A stretch of DNA of 64,000 nucleotides, from NCBI GenBank assembly GCA_965221175.1, contig OZ244867.1, positions 620,001-684,000 on the forward strand, given 5' to 3'. Numbering within the stretch: the first letter of the stretch is position 1; the number at the start of each line of letters is the position of its first letter. Made by a program: the position numbers and the translations under genes. Below are positions 32,553-41,181 of this stretch, in pieces. Below the pieces are notes generated by a model. That model made no database searches. It saw nothing but the letters and a program-made list of their open reading frames with translations, and was not told where the DNA came from. The stretch comes from JAJDZL01 sp965221175 (lineage in GTDB: Bacteria > Pseudomonadota > Gammaproteobacteria > Arenicellales > JAJDZL01).

Positions 32553-34244
32553 ATGACAAGCCTTGCATTTGCTCAAGATCTGCCGTCTTCAACTGACAAC
32601 GGCAAAGCACGCTCGGCTTCGCTGAATTCGCTATCGATTGATCTGGCGACCACGTCCGTGGTGCCATACAGTTCCGCCGGGCGATTATTGATCATCGGGT
32701 CCAAATCTGTTTTGTCGCAGGCTTATGCTGAATTGCCAGAATCGAACATTCAGCCTCACCTGCTTGTGATCGATGATGAAATGGAATCAGGCAGCTCAGT
32801 AGTGCAGGATGGCACACTTACCGATGCGTTTGCCGCTGACAGTTGCAGTGTGACGGGTTACTTTGGAGCTTTTAGCGTTTCCGTTGACAAAAGTGGCCGA
32901 GAATTGGACCTGGCTAAAACTGCAGGAATTGAATCGGGATTGTTCGATCTGGTGCTTGACCTTTCACGTTCTCCTTTGATCCCGGCCGAAGTTCCACCGC
33001 CAGGCTATTACTGGATTCAACCGGAAGAACGAAACGAACAACGATTCAGAGAAACGGCGACAGAGATTTCAGATATGATCGGGAATTTCGAAAAGCCGAA
33101 GTACTTCAACTATGATCCGAAAATCTGCGCGCATAGCCGAAGCGGAATTGTTGCATGCACACGCTGTATAGATGCTTGCCCAACTGAAGCCATCATATCG
33201 CTCAACGAGCAGGTCGAAGTCAACCCTTATCTTTGCCAGGGCGGTGGTTCCTGTACAACTGCCTGCCCTACTGGCGCGATCACGTATGCCTACCCTACGC
33301 CAGCAAATCAACTGGAAATTCTGAGGCAGGCGATCCTGAATTATCGCGATGCTGGTGGGGAAAATGCGGTCATATTATTTTTTGACCAAGCAAATGGGAG
33401 TGAAGTTGTACAAAACTGTATTTCATCACTGGACGAGAACGTTCTGCCGATACAAGTTGAAGAAGTCGGCTCAATTGGCCTTGATGCCTATCTCAGTCTG
33501 TTGGCCTATGGCGCGCACAGTGCAAAAATTCTTTGTACGAAAACGCCGGATTCTGTGCGTAGAGAATTGACTGAGCAAATTGCAATTCTGGATGCGCTGC
33601 TGGACGGGCTGGGTTATGAGAGCGGTGCAATCGAATTGCTGGAAGAAGATGAGTTAACGAGTTCAAACGAGAATTTCCGGACTCGAATGGAAATCACATC
33701 GGCAAAATTCATGCCGTCTGGTCTCAAACGGACCGATATGCGAATTGCATTGGAACACCTGCATGAATTATCGCCTTTAAAACCGGAATTAGTTGAATTG
33801 CCGAAACATGCACCATTTGGCGAAATCAAGGTTAATTTGAATACATGTACATTGTGTATGGGATGCGTTTCAGTGTGCCCCGCTTCGGCGCTTGAAGCAG
33901 GCGGCGATGTGCCGAAACTGAGCTTTATAGAGAACAATTGCGTGCAGTGCGGTCTTTGTGAAACTGCTTGTCCGGAAAATTCGATCTCTCGGGCCTCTCA
34001 GTACGTATTCGATACCGACAAACGAATGAGATCCAGCACACTGAACGAAGACTCCCCTTTTAATTGCCGAATGTGCGGCAAGCCGTTCGCAACGAATGTC
34101 ATGATGAACCGGATGAAAGACAAGCTTAAGAATCACTGGATGTTCAAGGACCCCGAGGCAATTGCACGGTTGGAGTTATGTGAAGACTGCAGAGTTAAAG
34201 ACATGTTCGCAGCGGAAGGTGGATTCCCAAGAGACAAGCTTTAA
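32553..34244 (+). CDS. Multi-cluster 4Fe-4S ferredoxin of formate dehydrogenase cluster
   Basis: A 563-residue iron-sulfur protein. Four ferredoxin-type motifs are visible: CTRCIDACPTEAI at about 203, CQGGGSCTTACPTGAI near 226, CTLCMGCVSVCPASAL near 433 and CVQCGLCETACPENSI near 464. A further Cys pair CRMCGK near 510 and CEDCRV near 547 may bind zinc or iron. It probably mediates electron transfer or cofactor assembly for formate dehydrogenase. No signal peptide, so cytoplasmic. The downstream transposon separates it from the rest of the cluster. Confidence 0.88.
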   Translation: MTSLAFAQDLPSSTDNGKARSASLNSLSIDLATTSVVPYSSAGRLLIIGSKSVLSQAYAELPESNIQPHLLVIDDEMESGSSVVQDGTLTDAFAADSCSVTGYFGAFSVSVDKSGRELDLAKTAGIESGLFDLVLDLSRSPLIPAEVPPPGYYWIQPEERNEQRFRETATEISDMIGNFEKPKYFNYDPKICAHSRSGIVACTRCIDACPTEAIISLNEQVEVNPYLCQGGGSCTTACPTGAITYAYPTPANQLEILRQAILNYRDAGGENAVILFFDQANGSEVVQNCISSLDENVLPIQVEEVGSIGLDAYLSLLAYGAHSAKILCTKTPDSVRRELTEQIAILDALLDGLGYESGAIELLEEDELTSSNENFRTRMEITSAKFMPSGLKRTDMRIALEHLHELSPLKPELVELPKHAPFGEIKVNLNTCTLCMGCVSVCPASALEAGGDVPKLSFIENNCVQCGLCETACPENSISRASQYVFDTDKRMRSSTLNEDSPFNCRMCGKPFATNVMMNRMKDKLKNHWMFKDPEAIARLELCEDCRVKDMFAAEGGFPRDKL

Positions 34245-34599
34245 AACCTGTTAAATCGCCTTTGCAACGCGATATGAAAGCGGATGACAATTTGTTTATT
34301 GAGGCATTTTTTGGAAACGTAAGTCATTGATTTTTCGCGCAAAATCAAGAGCTTGAACTTTCGTTTACCCCACAAAATCGCCTGAAAACAGGTTTTTTGG
34401 GCACTTTTCAGCCTTCAAGGCCAATTTTTACCCCACTTCAATACCCCTCGTGCAAGGGCTGAAACAAGCCTTGGTCAAAGTGCCTTTTCGTTCATAATAT
34501 GTTGTTTTTATTGATAAATAATGCCATGAGCCCGTCTCTTTCAAGTATAATACTGTTAAATATTAATCGGCAGCACTCAATCCAAAGGAGGTCGAACTC
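34245..34599 (+). other. Left non-coding part of the inserted transposon
   Basis: No gene. GCGCAAAATCAAGAGC at about 34336-34351 is a possible left inverted repeat of the downstream transposase element (partner at 36264-36279). An AGGAGG at about 34586-34591 is a strong ribosome-binding site for the ATG at 34600. Before 34336 a short open frame begins ATG 34274 (MKADDNLFIEAFFGNVSH) that may be a stub of a disrupted cluster gene. Confidence 0.4.
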
Positions 34600-36279
34600 A
34601 TGGCACTGGTTCATTATGATTTATTTTGGCAAGACTATTTCGACTATTGCGAACTGGATCGACTCCGAGGCATCTTCGCCCAGATTGACCTCACCGAGGT
34701 GAGCCGCGAAATTGGTCGTCACCGCAATGGCAAAGGCAGACAGGACTGGCCGATCGAGGCGATGCTGCAAGCGGTATTGGCCATGATCGTGCTGCAGCAC
34801 CGAAGTGTCGCTTCCTTTCGCCGCGAACTGATGCGCAATCCCACTTTGATGATTGCTTTGGGTTTTGAGCTCAAGGCGCCCCCCAACGGCGAGCGCAATT
34901 CTTGGGCTCGCTACCGGGTGCCATCCGATGGTGCCTTTAGTCGCTTTAAGCAAACGCTCATCGAGGTGGATGAAACCACCGGTTGCGTTCAAGCGCTGTT
35001 TGCAGCCCAGCGTCACAAGCTGACTGAGCTGTTGCCGGACTTCGGTCAAAGGGTCGGTTACGATGGCAAAGCGATCCAGTCTCATTCCACCGGCCGCAAG
35101 CTGGCTCACCGGGTGGACCCGCTCAGCGGCGAGTGTCTGAGCTCCGACCCGGATGCGACTTGGGGCTGCCATAAACAGTTCGGCACCGATTCAAATGGCA
35201 AAGAGGTTCAGACCAACAAGCGATGGTTTGGCTATGAGCTACATCTATTGGGCGATGTGAATTACGAGTTGCCCATTGGGTTTACGCTGGCACCGGCCCA
35301 CGAATCCGAGCATCCGCACTGTGAAGCTTTGGTGTCGGAGTTTATCGGTTCAGCATGGTCCAAGCGCTGTGAAAGCTTTGTTGCCGACCGCGGTCTGGAC
35401 AGCAACTCGTTAAGAAAGCGGTTGTTTGAGGCGGATATATTGTCGGTCATTGCCAATCGCAACCTGTGGCAGGATGAAAACCTGGACTCGGATCAGCTTC
35501 GGGTTGCCACCCGTTGCCTGGATGAAAACAAGTTTGACACCGTGCTTCGAACCGAACATGGCGATCTTTACTGCAAGTGTCCGGAAAGCGAGCAAATCCG
35601 GCCGATGCATTATCAGGGCTACGAAAAAAAGCGCGGCACGCTCAAGTGGGCCTGTCCGGCGGCGGTCAATGATTTCCAGTGCCAGGGTCGAGACGAGTGT
35701 TATCGTCTGGGCAACGTCACAGCCGCTGCCAAGACCCGAGTGGTGCGCGTCAAAGTGGATCCGGATCATCTGCGAGATTTTGGTGAATTGCCGCATTCCA
35801 CACTCAAATGGAAGCGCCTGTATAAACAAAGAAGCGCGCTGGAGCGGATCAATTCCAGGATTGCCGACAGTTTTTTGATGCACAATCACTATCTGCGCGG
35901 ACAACGGCGCATGGCGCTGAGAATCTCGATGTCGATGACGGTGATGCTGGCGGCGGCTTGTTTTGCCATCGAGGCCGGACAACCGCAAAACATGCGCTCG
36001 CTGGTCAATCCGCTGGCCGCCTGACCTCGCCCCTTGACGGGGCCTTCCAACCGAGCGATACATGATCTGCGTTGGCAGGCGGTTCGGCGCGCCCGGATTT
36101 CGTCAAGTTCGATAATCTCAACCGTTTCTTGCTGTGCAAACACCCGAATCGAGGGAAAATCACGTTGTGATTTGAAAATTCTCTCCAAATTCCACTATTC
36201 AAGCACACGTGACCCGCTCGGTAAACAGTAAAATATCGCCCAACGAAAAAGTCTCGTTTATTTGTCTTGACTTTTGCGC
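34336..36279 (+). mobile_element. IS1182-like insertion sequence (boundaries tentative)
   Basis: The element consists of an intact DDE transposase and flanking non-coding DNA. Candidate inverted repeats are GCGCAAAATCAAGAGC at the left and, read inwards on the right, GCGCAAAAGTCAAGAC (36279-36264), differing by an indel and a base. The implied length of about 1.9 kb is plausible. No target duplication could be confirmed, so ends are tentative. It interrupts the formate dehydrogenase cluster between the polyferredoxin and the chaperone. Confidence 0.4.
34600..36024 (+). CDS. DDE transposase, IS1182-like
   Basis: A 474-residue transposase. The N-terminal DUF772-like part (WPIEAMLQAVLAMIVLQHRSVASFRRELMRNP) is at about 48-80. 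The catalytic region has GYDGKAIQSHS near 150, the second Asp in SFVADRGLDSN at about 262, and the third acidic residue in the YKQRSALERINSRI segment near 408. Central Cys pairs (CKCPES, CPAAVNDFQCQG) are typical of IS1182. Full length, no frameshift, and with a strong AGGAGG leader, so it may be active. Confidence 0.87.
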   Translation: MALVHYDLFWQDYFDYCELDRLRGIFAQIDLTEVSREIGRHRNGKGRQDWPIEAMLQAVLAMIVLQHRSVASFRRELMRNPTLMIALGFELKAPPNGERNSWARYRVPSDGAFSRFKQTLIEVDETTGCVQALFAAQRHKLTELLPDFGQRVGYDGKAIQSHSTGRKLAHRVDPLSGECLSSDPDATWGCHKQFGTDSNGKEVQTNKRWFGYELHLLGDVNYELPIGFTLAPAHESEHPHCEALVSEFIGSAWSKRCESFVADRGLDSNSLRKRLFEADILSVIANRNLWQDENLDSDQLRVATRCLDENKFDTVLRTEHGDLYCKCPESEQIRPMHYQGYEKKRGTLKWACPAAVNDFQCQGRDECYRLGNVTAAAKTRVVRVKVDPDHLRDFGELPHSTLKWKRLYKQRSALERINSRIADSFLMHNHYLRGQRRMALRISMSMTVMLAAACFAIEAGQPQNMRSLVNPLAA

Positions 36280-36371
36280 CTGCGTTTAATACATTACAGG
36301 TATGTAGTCATATTTCAAAAATATATACCAATAAAATCGTAATGAAATAGGCTTGTAATTGAGGAGAGATA
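36025..36371 (+). other. Right transposon end and leader of chaperone gene
   Basis: No gene on either strand is convincing. GCCCC/GGGGC at about 36028-36042 forms a small hairpin right after the transposase stop. The tentative right inverted repeat lies at 36264-36279. GAGGAGAG at about 36361-36368 is a good ribosome-binding site for the chaperone GTG/ATG start at 36372. Confidence 0.45.
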
Positions 36372-36983
36372 GTGAATTTGGAGAGTGTTCAAACTGCTGT
36401 TGATGAATTCCGGTTTCGGGCGAATTACTACTATCTGCTCTCAAAACTTCTGTCCCAACCGCCTACTCCTGACTCCATTCAATCTGTTGCATTGTTCGGC
36501 GTTCCTGAAGCCGAAGCAACCAACAAGTTCCTCATTACTTTAAATTCCCTTGCCCAGGCTGCGCGTGATGAGCCAGACCTGGAGCAACTGGATGATGAAT
36601 ATCATGACCTTTTTATCGGAGTCGGACGCGGTGAGCTGGTTCCTTACGGATCCTGGTACATCACCGGCATGCTGATGGACAAACCCCTCAGCTTAGTACG
36701 CCAAGATTTGAAGGCGCTCGGAATTGAAAGAATTGAGAACAATCGAGAGCCAGAAGATCATATCGCTGCTCTTTTTGACGTGATGGGAATACTTATTGAA
36801 TCCGGCGACAAATATCCTTTCAAAGCGCAGCAGACTTTGTTCAACAAACATCTCACACCGTGGGCAAGAAGATTTTTCCGGGATTTGACATCAGCAAGGA
36901 AAGCAAGATTTTATAAAAAAGTTGGTGAATTTGGCGTTGAATTCGTCAACTTTGAAACCGAATACCTTGAGATGCCGGCATAA
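36372..36983 (+). CDS. TorD/DmsD-like molecular chaperone for formate dehydrogenase
   Basis: A 203-residue all-helical chaperone of the TorD family. LEQLDDEYHDLFIGVGRGELVPYGSWYITGML at about 76-107 contains the typical DEYxxLFxG...PYxS region. RENREPEDHIAALFDVM-like text near 118-134 is the second family motif (EPEDHI). It would bind the Tat signal of FdhA and assist molybdopterin insertion. It heads the structural genes fdhA-fdhB downstream and follows the transposon. Confidence 0.87.
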   Translation: MNLESVQTAVDEFRFRANYYYLLSKLLSQPPTPDSIQSVALFGVPEAEATNKFLITLNSLAQAARDEPDLEQLDDEYHDLFIGVGRGELVPYGSWYITGMLMDKPLSLVRQDLKALGIERIENNREPEDHIAALFDVMGILIESGDKYPFKAQQTLFNKHLTPWARRFFRDLTSARKARFYKKVGEFGVEFVNFETEYLEMPA

Positions 36984-37045
36984 CTGCCGGTAATTTTGGT
37001 ATGTATGTGACGTCACTTAATAAACATACAAGAGGAGAAGAAGCT

Positions 37046-37255
37046 ATGAAACATAGCAACTTTGTTGACCGGGATTCCCGGCGTAACGCCCTTAAAGGTA
37101 TGGCGGTGCTTAGCGGCGCTGCTGTGGTGTCGACCGTGACCTCTGCGTCTGCGGCCGACATTACTGACCAAGAGGTTCAAAGCGAAGCGCCGCCGACTCT
37201 CGGCTACCGTAAAACCGATCATATTCGGGAATACTACCGAACATGTCGATTTTAA
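37046..37255 (+). CDS. Small Tat-signal protein of formate dehydrogenase cluster
   Basis: A 69-residue protein. The twin-arginine signal DRDSRRNALKGMAVLSGAA is at about 7-25, cleaved after ASAADI-type Ala residues. The short mature part ends YRKTDHIREYYRTCRF, a conserved C-terminus in the formate-dehydrogenase-region small proteins. Function unknown; perhaps a small periplasmic subunit. The start at 37046 has AGAGGAG upstream at about 37031. It precedes fdhA by 19 bp. Confidence 0.85.
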   Translation: MKHSNFVDRDSRRNALKGMAVLSGAAVVSTVTSASAADITDQEVQSEAPPTLGYRKTDHIREYYRTCRF

Positions 37256-37274
37256 CAACCTTGGAGGCTAATCT

Positions 37275-40154
37275 ATGAAACTAGTAAGAAGCAGTGATAG
37301 TGGGACCGTGCCGGGCATCGCCTCGGTTGGTCAAGCTATCAATCGCCGAACGTTTTTGAAACGTTCAGGCGTTGCCCTCGGTGCGGGTGCTGCAGCCTCT
37401 ATGTTTGCTCCGCAATTGATGAAGAAAGCGCAGGCAGCTGCCGGCTTTTCTCCAATGGAAGGAGTTCAAACTGAAATCCGCCGTAGTGTGTGTACGCACT
37501 GCTCAGTGGGTTGTGGGGTTGTAGCAGAGGTGCAGAATGGTGTTTGGACCGGTCAAGAGCCGGACTTTGAATCTCCATTCAATCTCGGTGCCCATTGCGC
37601 GAAAGGTGCTACCGTTCGTGAGCATGGGATGGGCGAGAAACGTATCCGTTATCCAATGAAACTGGTTAGTGGCAAGTGGAAGAGACTCAGCTGGGATGAA
37701 GCGATTGATGAAATCGGCAACCAGTTGCTCGAAATCCGCGAGCAGTCCGGACCAGATTCGGTGTACTGGCTGGGTTCAGCCAAGCACAGTAACGAGCAGG
37801 CGTATTTATTCCGCAAGATAGCAGCGATGTGGGGAACCAACAACGTTGACCATCAGGCGCGTATCTGTCATTCAACCACAGTCGCTGGTGTAGCAAATAC
37901 CTGGGGCTATGGTGCAATGACGAACTCTTACAACGATATGCATAAGTCAAAAGCCATGTTCTTCATCGGCAGTAATGCCGCAGAAGCACATCCGGTCGCG
38001 ATGCAACATATCCTGAGAGCAAAGGAATTGGGATCCAAGATGATCGTCTGCGATCCTCGTTTCACCCGAACTGCGGCACATGCCGATCATTTCGTCCGAC
38101 TCCGACCTGGATCTGACGTTGCATTGATCTGGGGTGTGTTGTGGCACATTTTTGAGAACGGCTGGGAAGATAAGGAATATATCCGCCAGCGTGTTTACGG
38201 GATGGACGAGATTCGCCAAGAGGTTGCCAAATGGACGCCCGATGAGGTTGAGCGAGTTACTGGAGTTCCACCGGATGTAGTCAAGAGAGCCGCACAGATC
38301 ATGAATGAGAATCGTCCCGGAACCATCGTATGGTGTATGGGCGGAACTCAACACACGATCGGCAACAACAACACGCGGGCTTACTGTGTGTTGCAGCTTG
38401 CACTCGGCAATATCGGCAAATCCGGCGGTGGTGCCAATATCTTCCGTGGACATGACAATGTCCAGGGCGCAACCGATCTCGGTGTACTTTCTCACACGCT
38501 TCCAGGTTACTATGGACTATCTAATGGTGCATGGAAACACTGGTCACGCGTTTGGGGCCTGGATTCCGATTGGGTGAAAGGCCAATTTGACCAGGGTGAA
38601 GTCGAAGGCGATAACGGCAAACCGACGCATCCCATGAACTATAAGGGTATTCCAGTATCACGCTGGATCGATGGAATTCTTGAGAACAAGGAAAACATCG
38701 GTCAGAGAGACAATGTTCGCGCCATGATCTATATGGGTCATGCCGTAAACAGTCAAACGCGTGGTCCAGAGATGAAAAAAGCAATGGAAATGCTGGACCT
38801 TATGGTGATTGTGGATCCGCATCCGACTCATGCTGCTGTCATGAACGATCGTACCGACGGAATCTATCTGCTACCGGCGGCGACTCAGTTCGAAACCTAT
38901 GGTTCCGTAACTGCGTCAAACCGCTCGATTCAGTGGCGAGATAAGATTATCGATCCGGTGTGGGAGTCATTGCCAGACCAAACGATTCTTTACAAACTTG
39001 CGAAGAAACTAGGTATTCATCGCGAGTTCACAAAGAATATCAAGGTCAACAATGATGAGCCATTGGTCGAAGACGTCACTCGTGAAATTAATCGAGGCAT
39101 GTGGACGATCGGATATACGGGTCAGAGTCCGGAACGGCTTAAGTTGCATATGGCGAACAAGAGCACCTTTAATACAACTTCTCTGAAGGCCGAAGGCGGT
39201 CCTGCGGATGGTGATTATTATGGAATGCCTTGGCCATGTTGGGGCAATCCCGAAATGGGACACCCGGGAACACCCGTGTTGTACAACACGGAGTTGCCGG
39301 TAGCCGAAGGCGGTCTTTGTTTCCGTGCCAGATTCGGAGTGGAACGCGAAGGAGTTAATCTCCTTGCGGAAGATTCCTATCCGGTCGATTCGGAAATCCA
39401 AGACGGGTATCCAGAGTTCTCCGACAAAGTGCTAAAGCAACTGGGTTGGTGGAATGACTTGACCGATGAGGAAAAAGCCGCAGCGGAAGGTAAAAACTGG
39501 AAAACTGATTTGTCTGGCGGAATCCAGCGGGTAGCCATTATGCATGGCTGCGCTCCGTTTGGAAATGCCAAGGCACGATCGGTTGTCTGGACCTTCCCAG
39601 ATAGTGTTCCAATTCATCGGGAGCCTCTGTATACGCCCCATCGGGATCTCGCAGAGAAATATCCGACGTATCCGGACAGAAAACGGTTCTACCGACTGCC
39701 CACGCGATATGCTTCCATCCAAGCCGAAGATCATTCAGGAGAATATCCACTGATTTTAACCAGTGGACGACTCGTTGAATATGAAGGCGGCGGTGAGGAG
39801 CAGCGTTCCAATCCATGGCTTGCTGAACTCCAGCAGGACATGTTTGTCGAAGTCAATCCGAAGGATGCCAACGACAATGGAGTTCGCGATGATCAAATGG
39901 TTTGGATCATGACACCGGAAGGGGCCAGAATTCGCGTCAAAGCGATGGTAACGAGGCGGGTCGCGCCAGGAGTGCTGTTCACCCCATTCCACTTCGGTGG
40001 AGTGTTCCAGGGTAAAGACCTGGTGGACAAGTATCCGGAAGGCACAGCGCCCTACATCCGAGGTGAAGCATGTAATACTGCATTTACCTATGGATATGAT
40101 TCAGTAACACAGATGCAGGAGACGAAAGTCACTCTCTGCAAACTCAGCACTTAG
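37275..40154 (+). CDS. fdhA: Formate dehydrogenase alpha subunit (Mo/W-bisMGD, Cys type)
   Basis: A 959-residue catalytic subunit. A Tat signal NRRTFLKRSGVALGAGAAAS lies at about 23-42, so it is periplasmic. A [4Fe-4S] motif CTHCSVGCGVV is at about 73-83, closed by HCAKG near 109. The ligand to molybdenum is cysteine, in QARICHSTTVAG near 197-202, not selenocysteine. The bisMGD binding regions follow, and the C-terminal domain has EYEGGGEEQRSNPWLAELQ near 833. It oxidises formate to CO2. RBS GGAGG at about 37262 and a co-directional fdhB 13 bp downstream. Confidence 0.95.
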   Translation: MKLVRSSDSGTVPGIASVGQAINRRTFLKRSGVALGAGAAASMFAPQLMKKAQAAAGFSPMEGVQTEIRRSVCTHCSVGCGVVAEVQNGVWTGQEPDFESPFNLGAHCAKGATVREHGMGEKRIRYPMKLVSGKWKRLSWDEAIDEIGNQLLEIREQSGPDSVYWLGSAKHSNEQAYLFRKIAAMWGTNNVDHQARICHSTTVAGVANTWGYGAMTNSYNDMHKSKAMFFIGSNAAEAHPVAMQHILRAKELGSKMIVCDPRFTRTAAHADHFVRLRPGSDVALIWGVLWHIFENGWEDKEYIRQRVYGMDEIRQEVAKWTPDEVERVTGVPPDVVKRAAQIMNENRPGTIVWCMGGTQHTIGNNNTRAYCVLQLALGNIGKSGGGANIFRGHDNVQGATDLGVLSHTLPGYYGLSNGAWKHWSRVWGLDSDWVKGQFDQGEVEGDNGKPTHPMNYKGIPVSRWIDGILENKENIGQRDNVRAMIYMGHAVNSQTRGPEMKKAMEMLDLMVIVDPHPTHAAVMNDRTDGIYLLPAATQFETYGSVTASNRSIQWRDKIIDPVWESLPDQTILYKLAKKLGIHREFTKNIKVNNDEPLVEDVTREINRGMWTIGYTGQSPERLKLHMANKSTFNTTSLKAEGGPADGDYYGMPWPCWGNPEMGHPGTPVLYNTELPVAEGGLCFRARFGVEREGVNLLAEDSYPVDSEIQDGYPEFSDKVLKQLGWWNDLTDEEKAAAEGKNWKTDLSGGIQRVAIMHGCAPFGNAKARSVVWTFPDSVPIHREPLYTPHRDLAEKYPTYPDRKRFYRLPTRYASIQAEDHSGEYPLILTSGRLVEYEGGGEEQRSNPWLAELQQDMFVEVNPKDANDNGVRDDQMVWIMTPEGARIRVKAMVTRRVAPGVLFTPFHFGGVFQGKDLVDKYPEGTAPYIRGEACNTAFTYGYDSVTQMQETKVTLCKLST

Positions 40155-40167
40155 GAGGTATTGAAAA

Positions 40168-40755
40168 ATGGCAAGAATGAAATTTTTGTGTGATGCCGAG
40201 CGGTGTATTGAGTGCAACGCTTGTGTTACTGCTTGTAAGAACGAGCATGAGGTTCCTTGGGGAGTCAACCGCCGACGCGTAGTCGTGTTAGGTGATGGCG
40301 AGCCTGGTGAAAAATCAATCTCGGTAGCTTGCATGCACTGCACTGATGCACCTTGTGCAGCAGTCTGTCCCGTCGACTGTTTTTACACGACCGACGATGG
40401 TATTGTTCTGCATGATAAGGATCTTTGCATTGGTTGTGGTTACTGCTTTTATGCGTGTCCTTTTGGGGCTCCGCAGTATCCGCAGCAGCAGGCATTCGGA
40501 GTGCGCGGCAAGATGGACAAATGCACTTTCTGTGCAGGTGGTCCGTTGGCGGATAACTCGGATGCGGAATACGTCAAGTATGGCCGTAATCGAGTTTCTG
40601 AAGGCAAACTTCCGCTTTGTGCTGAAATGTGTGCCACTAAGGCACTCATTGCAGGTGATGGCGATGTAATTGCTGATATCTATCGCGAGCGTGTTCTACA
40701 ACGCGGCACTCGTCCCCAAACTTGGGGATGGGAAACAGCTTATCCGACAGGATAA
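40168..40755 (+). CDS. fdhB: Formate dehydrogenase beta (iron-sulfur) subunit
   Basis: A 195-residue ferredoxin-type electron-transfer subunit. Cys motifs CIECNACVTACKNEH near 13-27, CMHCTDAPCAAVCPVDC near 54-70, CIGCGYCFYACPFG near 90-103 and CTFC/CAEMC-type Cys near 122 and 151 build four [4Fe-4S] clusters. It passes electrons from FdhA to the membrane cytochrome b. It has no signal of its own and would be co-exported with FdhA. AGGAGG at about 40153-40158 is its ribosome-binding site. A strong terminator follows. Confidence 0.95.
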   Translation: MARMKFLCDAERCIECNACVTACKNEHEVPWGVNRRRVVVLGDGEPGEKSISVACMHCTDAPCAAVCPVDCFYTTDDGIVLHDKDLCIGCGYCFYACPFGAPQYPQQQAFGVRGKMDKCTFCAGGPLADNSDAEYVKYGRNRVSEGKLPLCAEMCATKALIAGDGDVIADIYRERVLQRGTRPQTWGWETAYPTG

Positions 40756-40771
40756 ACTGAAATCAGGATAG

Positions 40772-40797
40772 AGGGGGAAGCCCGCTTCCCCCTTTTT
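40772..40797 (+). terminator. Rho-independent terminator after fdhB
   Basis: GGGGGAA and TTCCCCC pair around a short GCCCGC loop and are followed by five T. It separates fdhAB from the lipoprotein and cytochrome b genes, giving either attenuation or an independent transcript downstream. Confidence 0.88.
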
Positions 40798-40862
40798 CCA
40801 CTCTGTAATTGTTAACCAAGATAGTAGAGTTACTGAACAATTTAACCTGGAGCAGTTTAAGT

Positions 40863-41051
40863 ATGTACAAAAAACTAATTATTGTAATGGCCGTTCTTGC
40901 GAGTTCACTGGTACTTGGTGGTTGCTTGGAAGATTCCAAAGTTACACTTGCAGAAGCAGGAGTTTATAAAGGACCTGTGGATCCTTTGCTTCAAATTTCG
41001 AATTCTGCTGAACTTGCTGCACGCTTCAGTACTATTCAGACGGATCGATAA
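40863..41051 (+). CDS. Small lipoprotein of formate dehydrogenase cluster
   Basis: A 62-residue protein with a lipoprotein signal (KKLIIVMAVLASSLVLGGC) and lipobox LGGC, giving a 40-residue mature peptide (ending AELAARFSTIQTDR). Similar short lipoproteins occur beside formate dehydrogenase cytochrome genes, role unknown. The ATG at 40863 is chosen because the signal starts there. GGAGC at about 40850 is the likely ribosome-binding site. It lies between fdhB and the cytochrome b subunit gene. Confidence 0.78.
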   Translation: MYKKLIIVMAVLASSLVLGGCLEDSKVTLAEAGVYKGPVDPLLQISNSAELAARFSTIQTDR

Positions 41052-41181
41052 AACCTGTCAGCAAGGAAAAATTTGCTGAGAATTTAAAAGACGGAATAAT
41101 TCGCTTCATTATCAAAATCATTTACTGAACAAAATAACTAGCTTATTGAGCTGTTACTGTAGTAGATAAGGAGTTACATTC

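Noticed and set aside
35410..36063. Minus-strand frame of 217 codons opposite the IS1182-like transposase
   Set aside because: Antisense shadow of a real gene with high GC; composition not protein-like.
37275..40154. Selenocysteine codon in formate dehydrogenase
   Set aside because: The active-site position reads TGT (Cys) in RICHS, there is no in-frame TGA, and no SECIS-like hairpin is needed.
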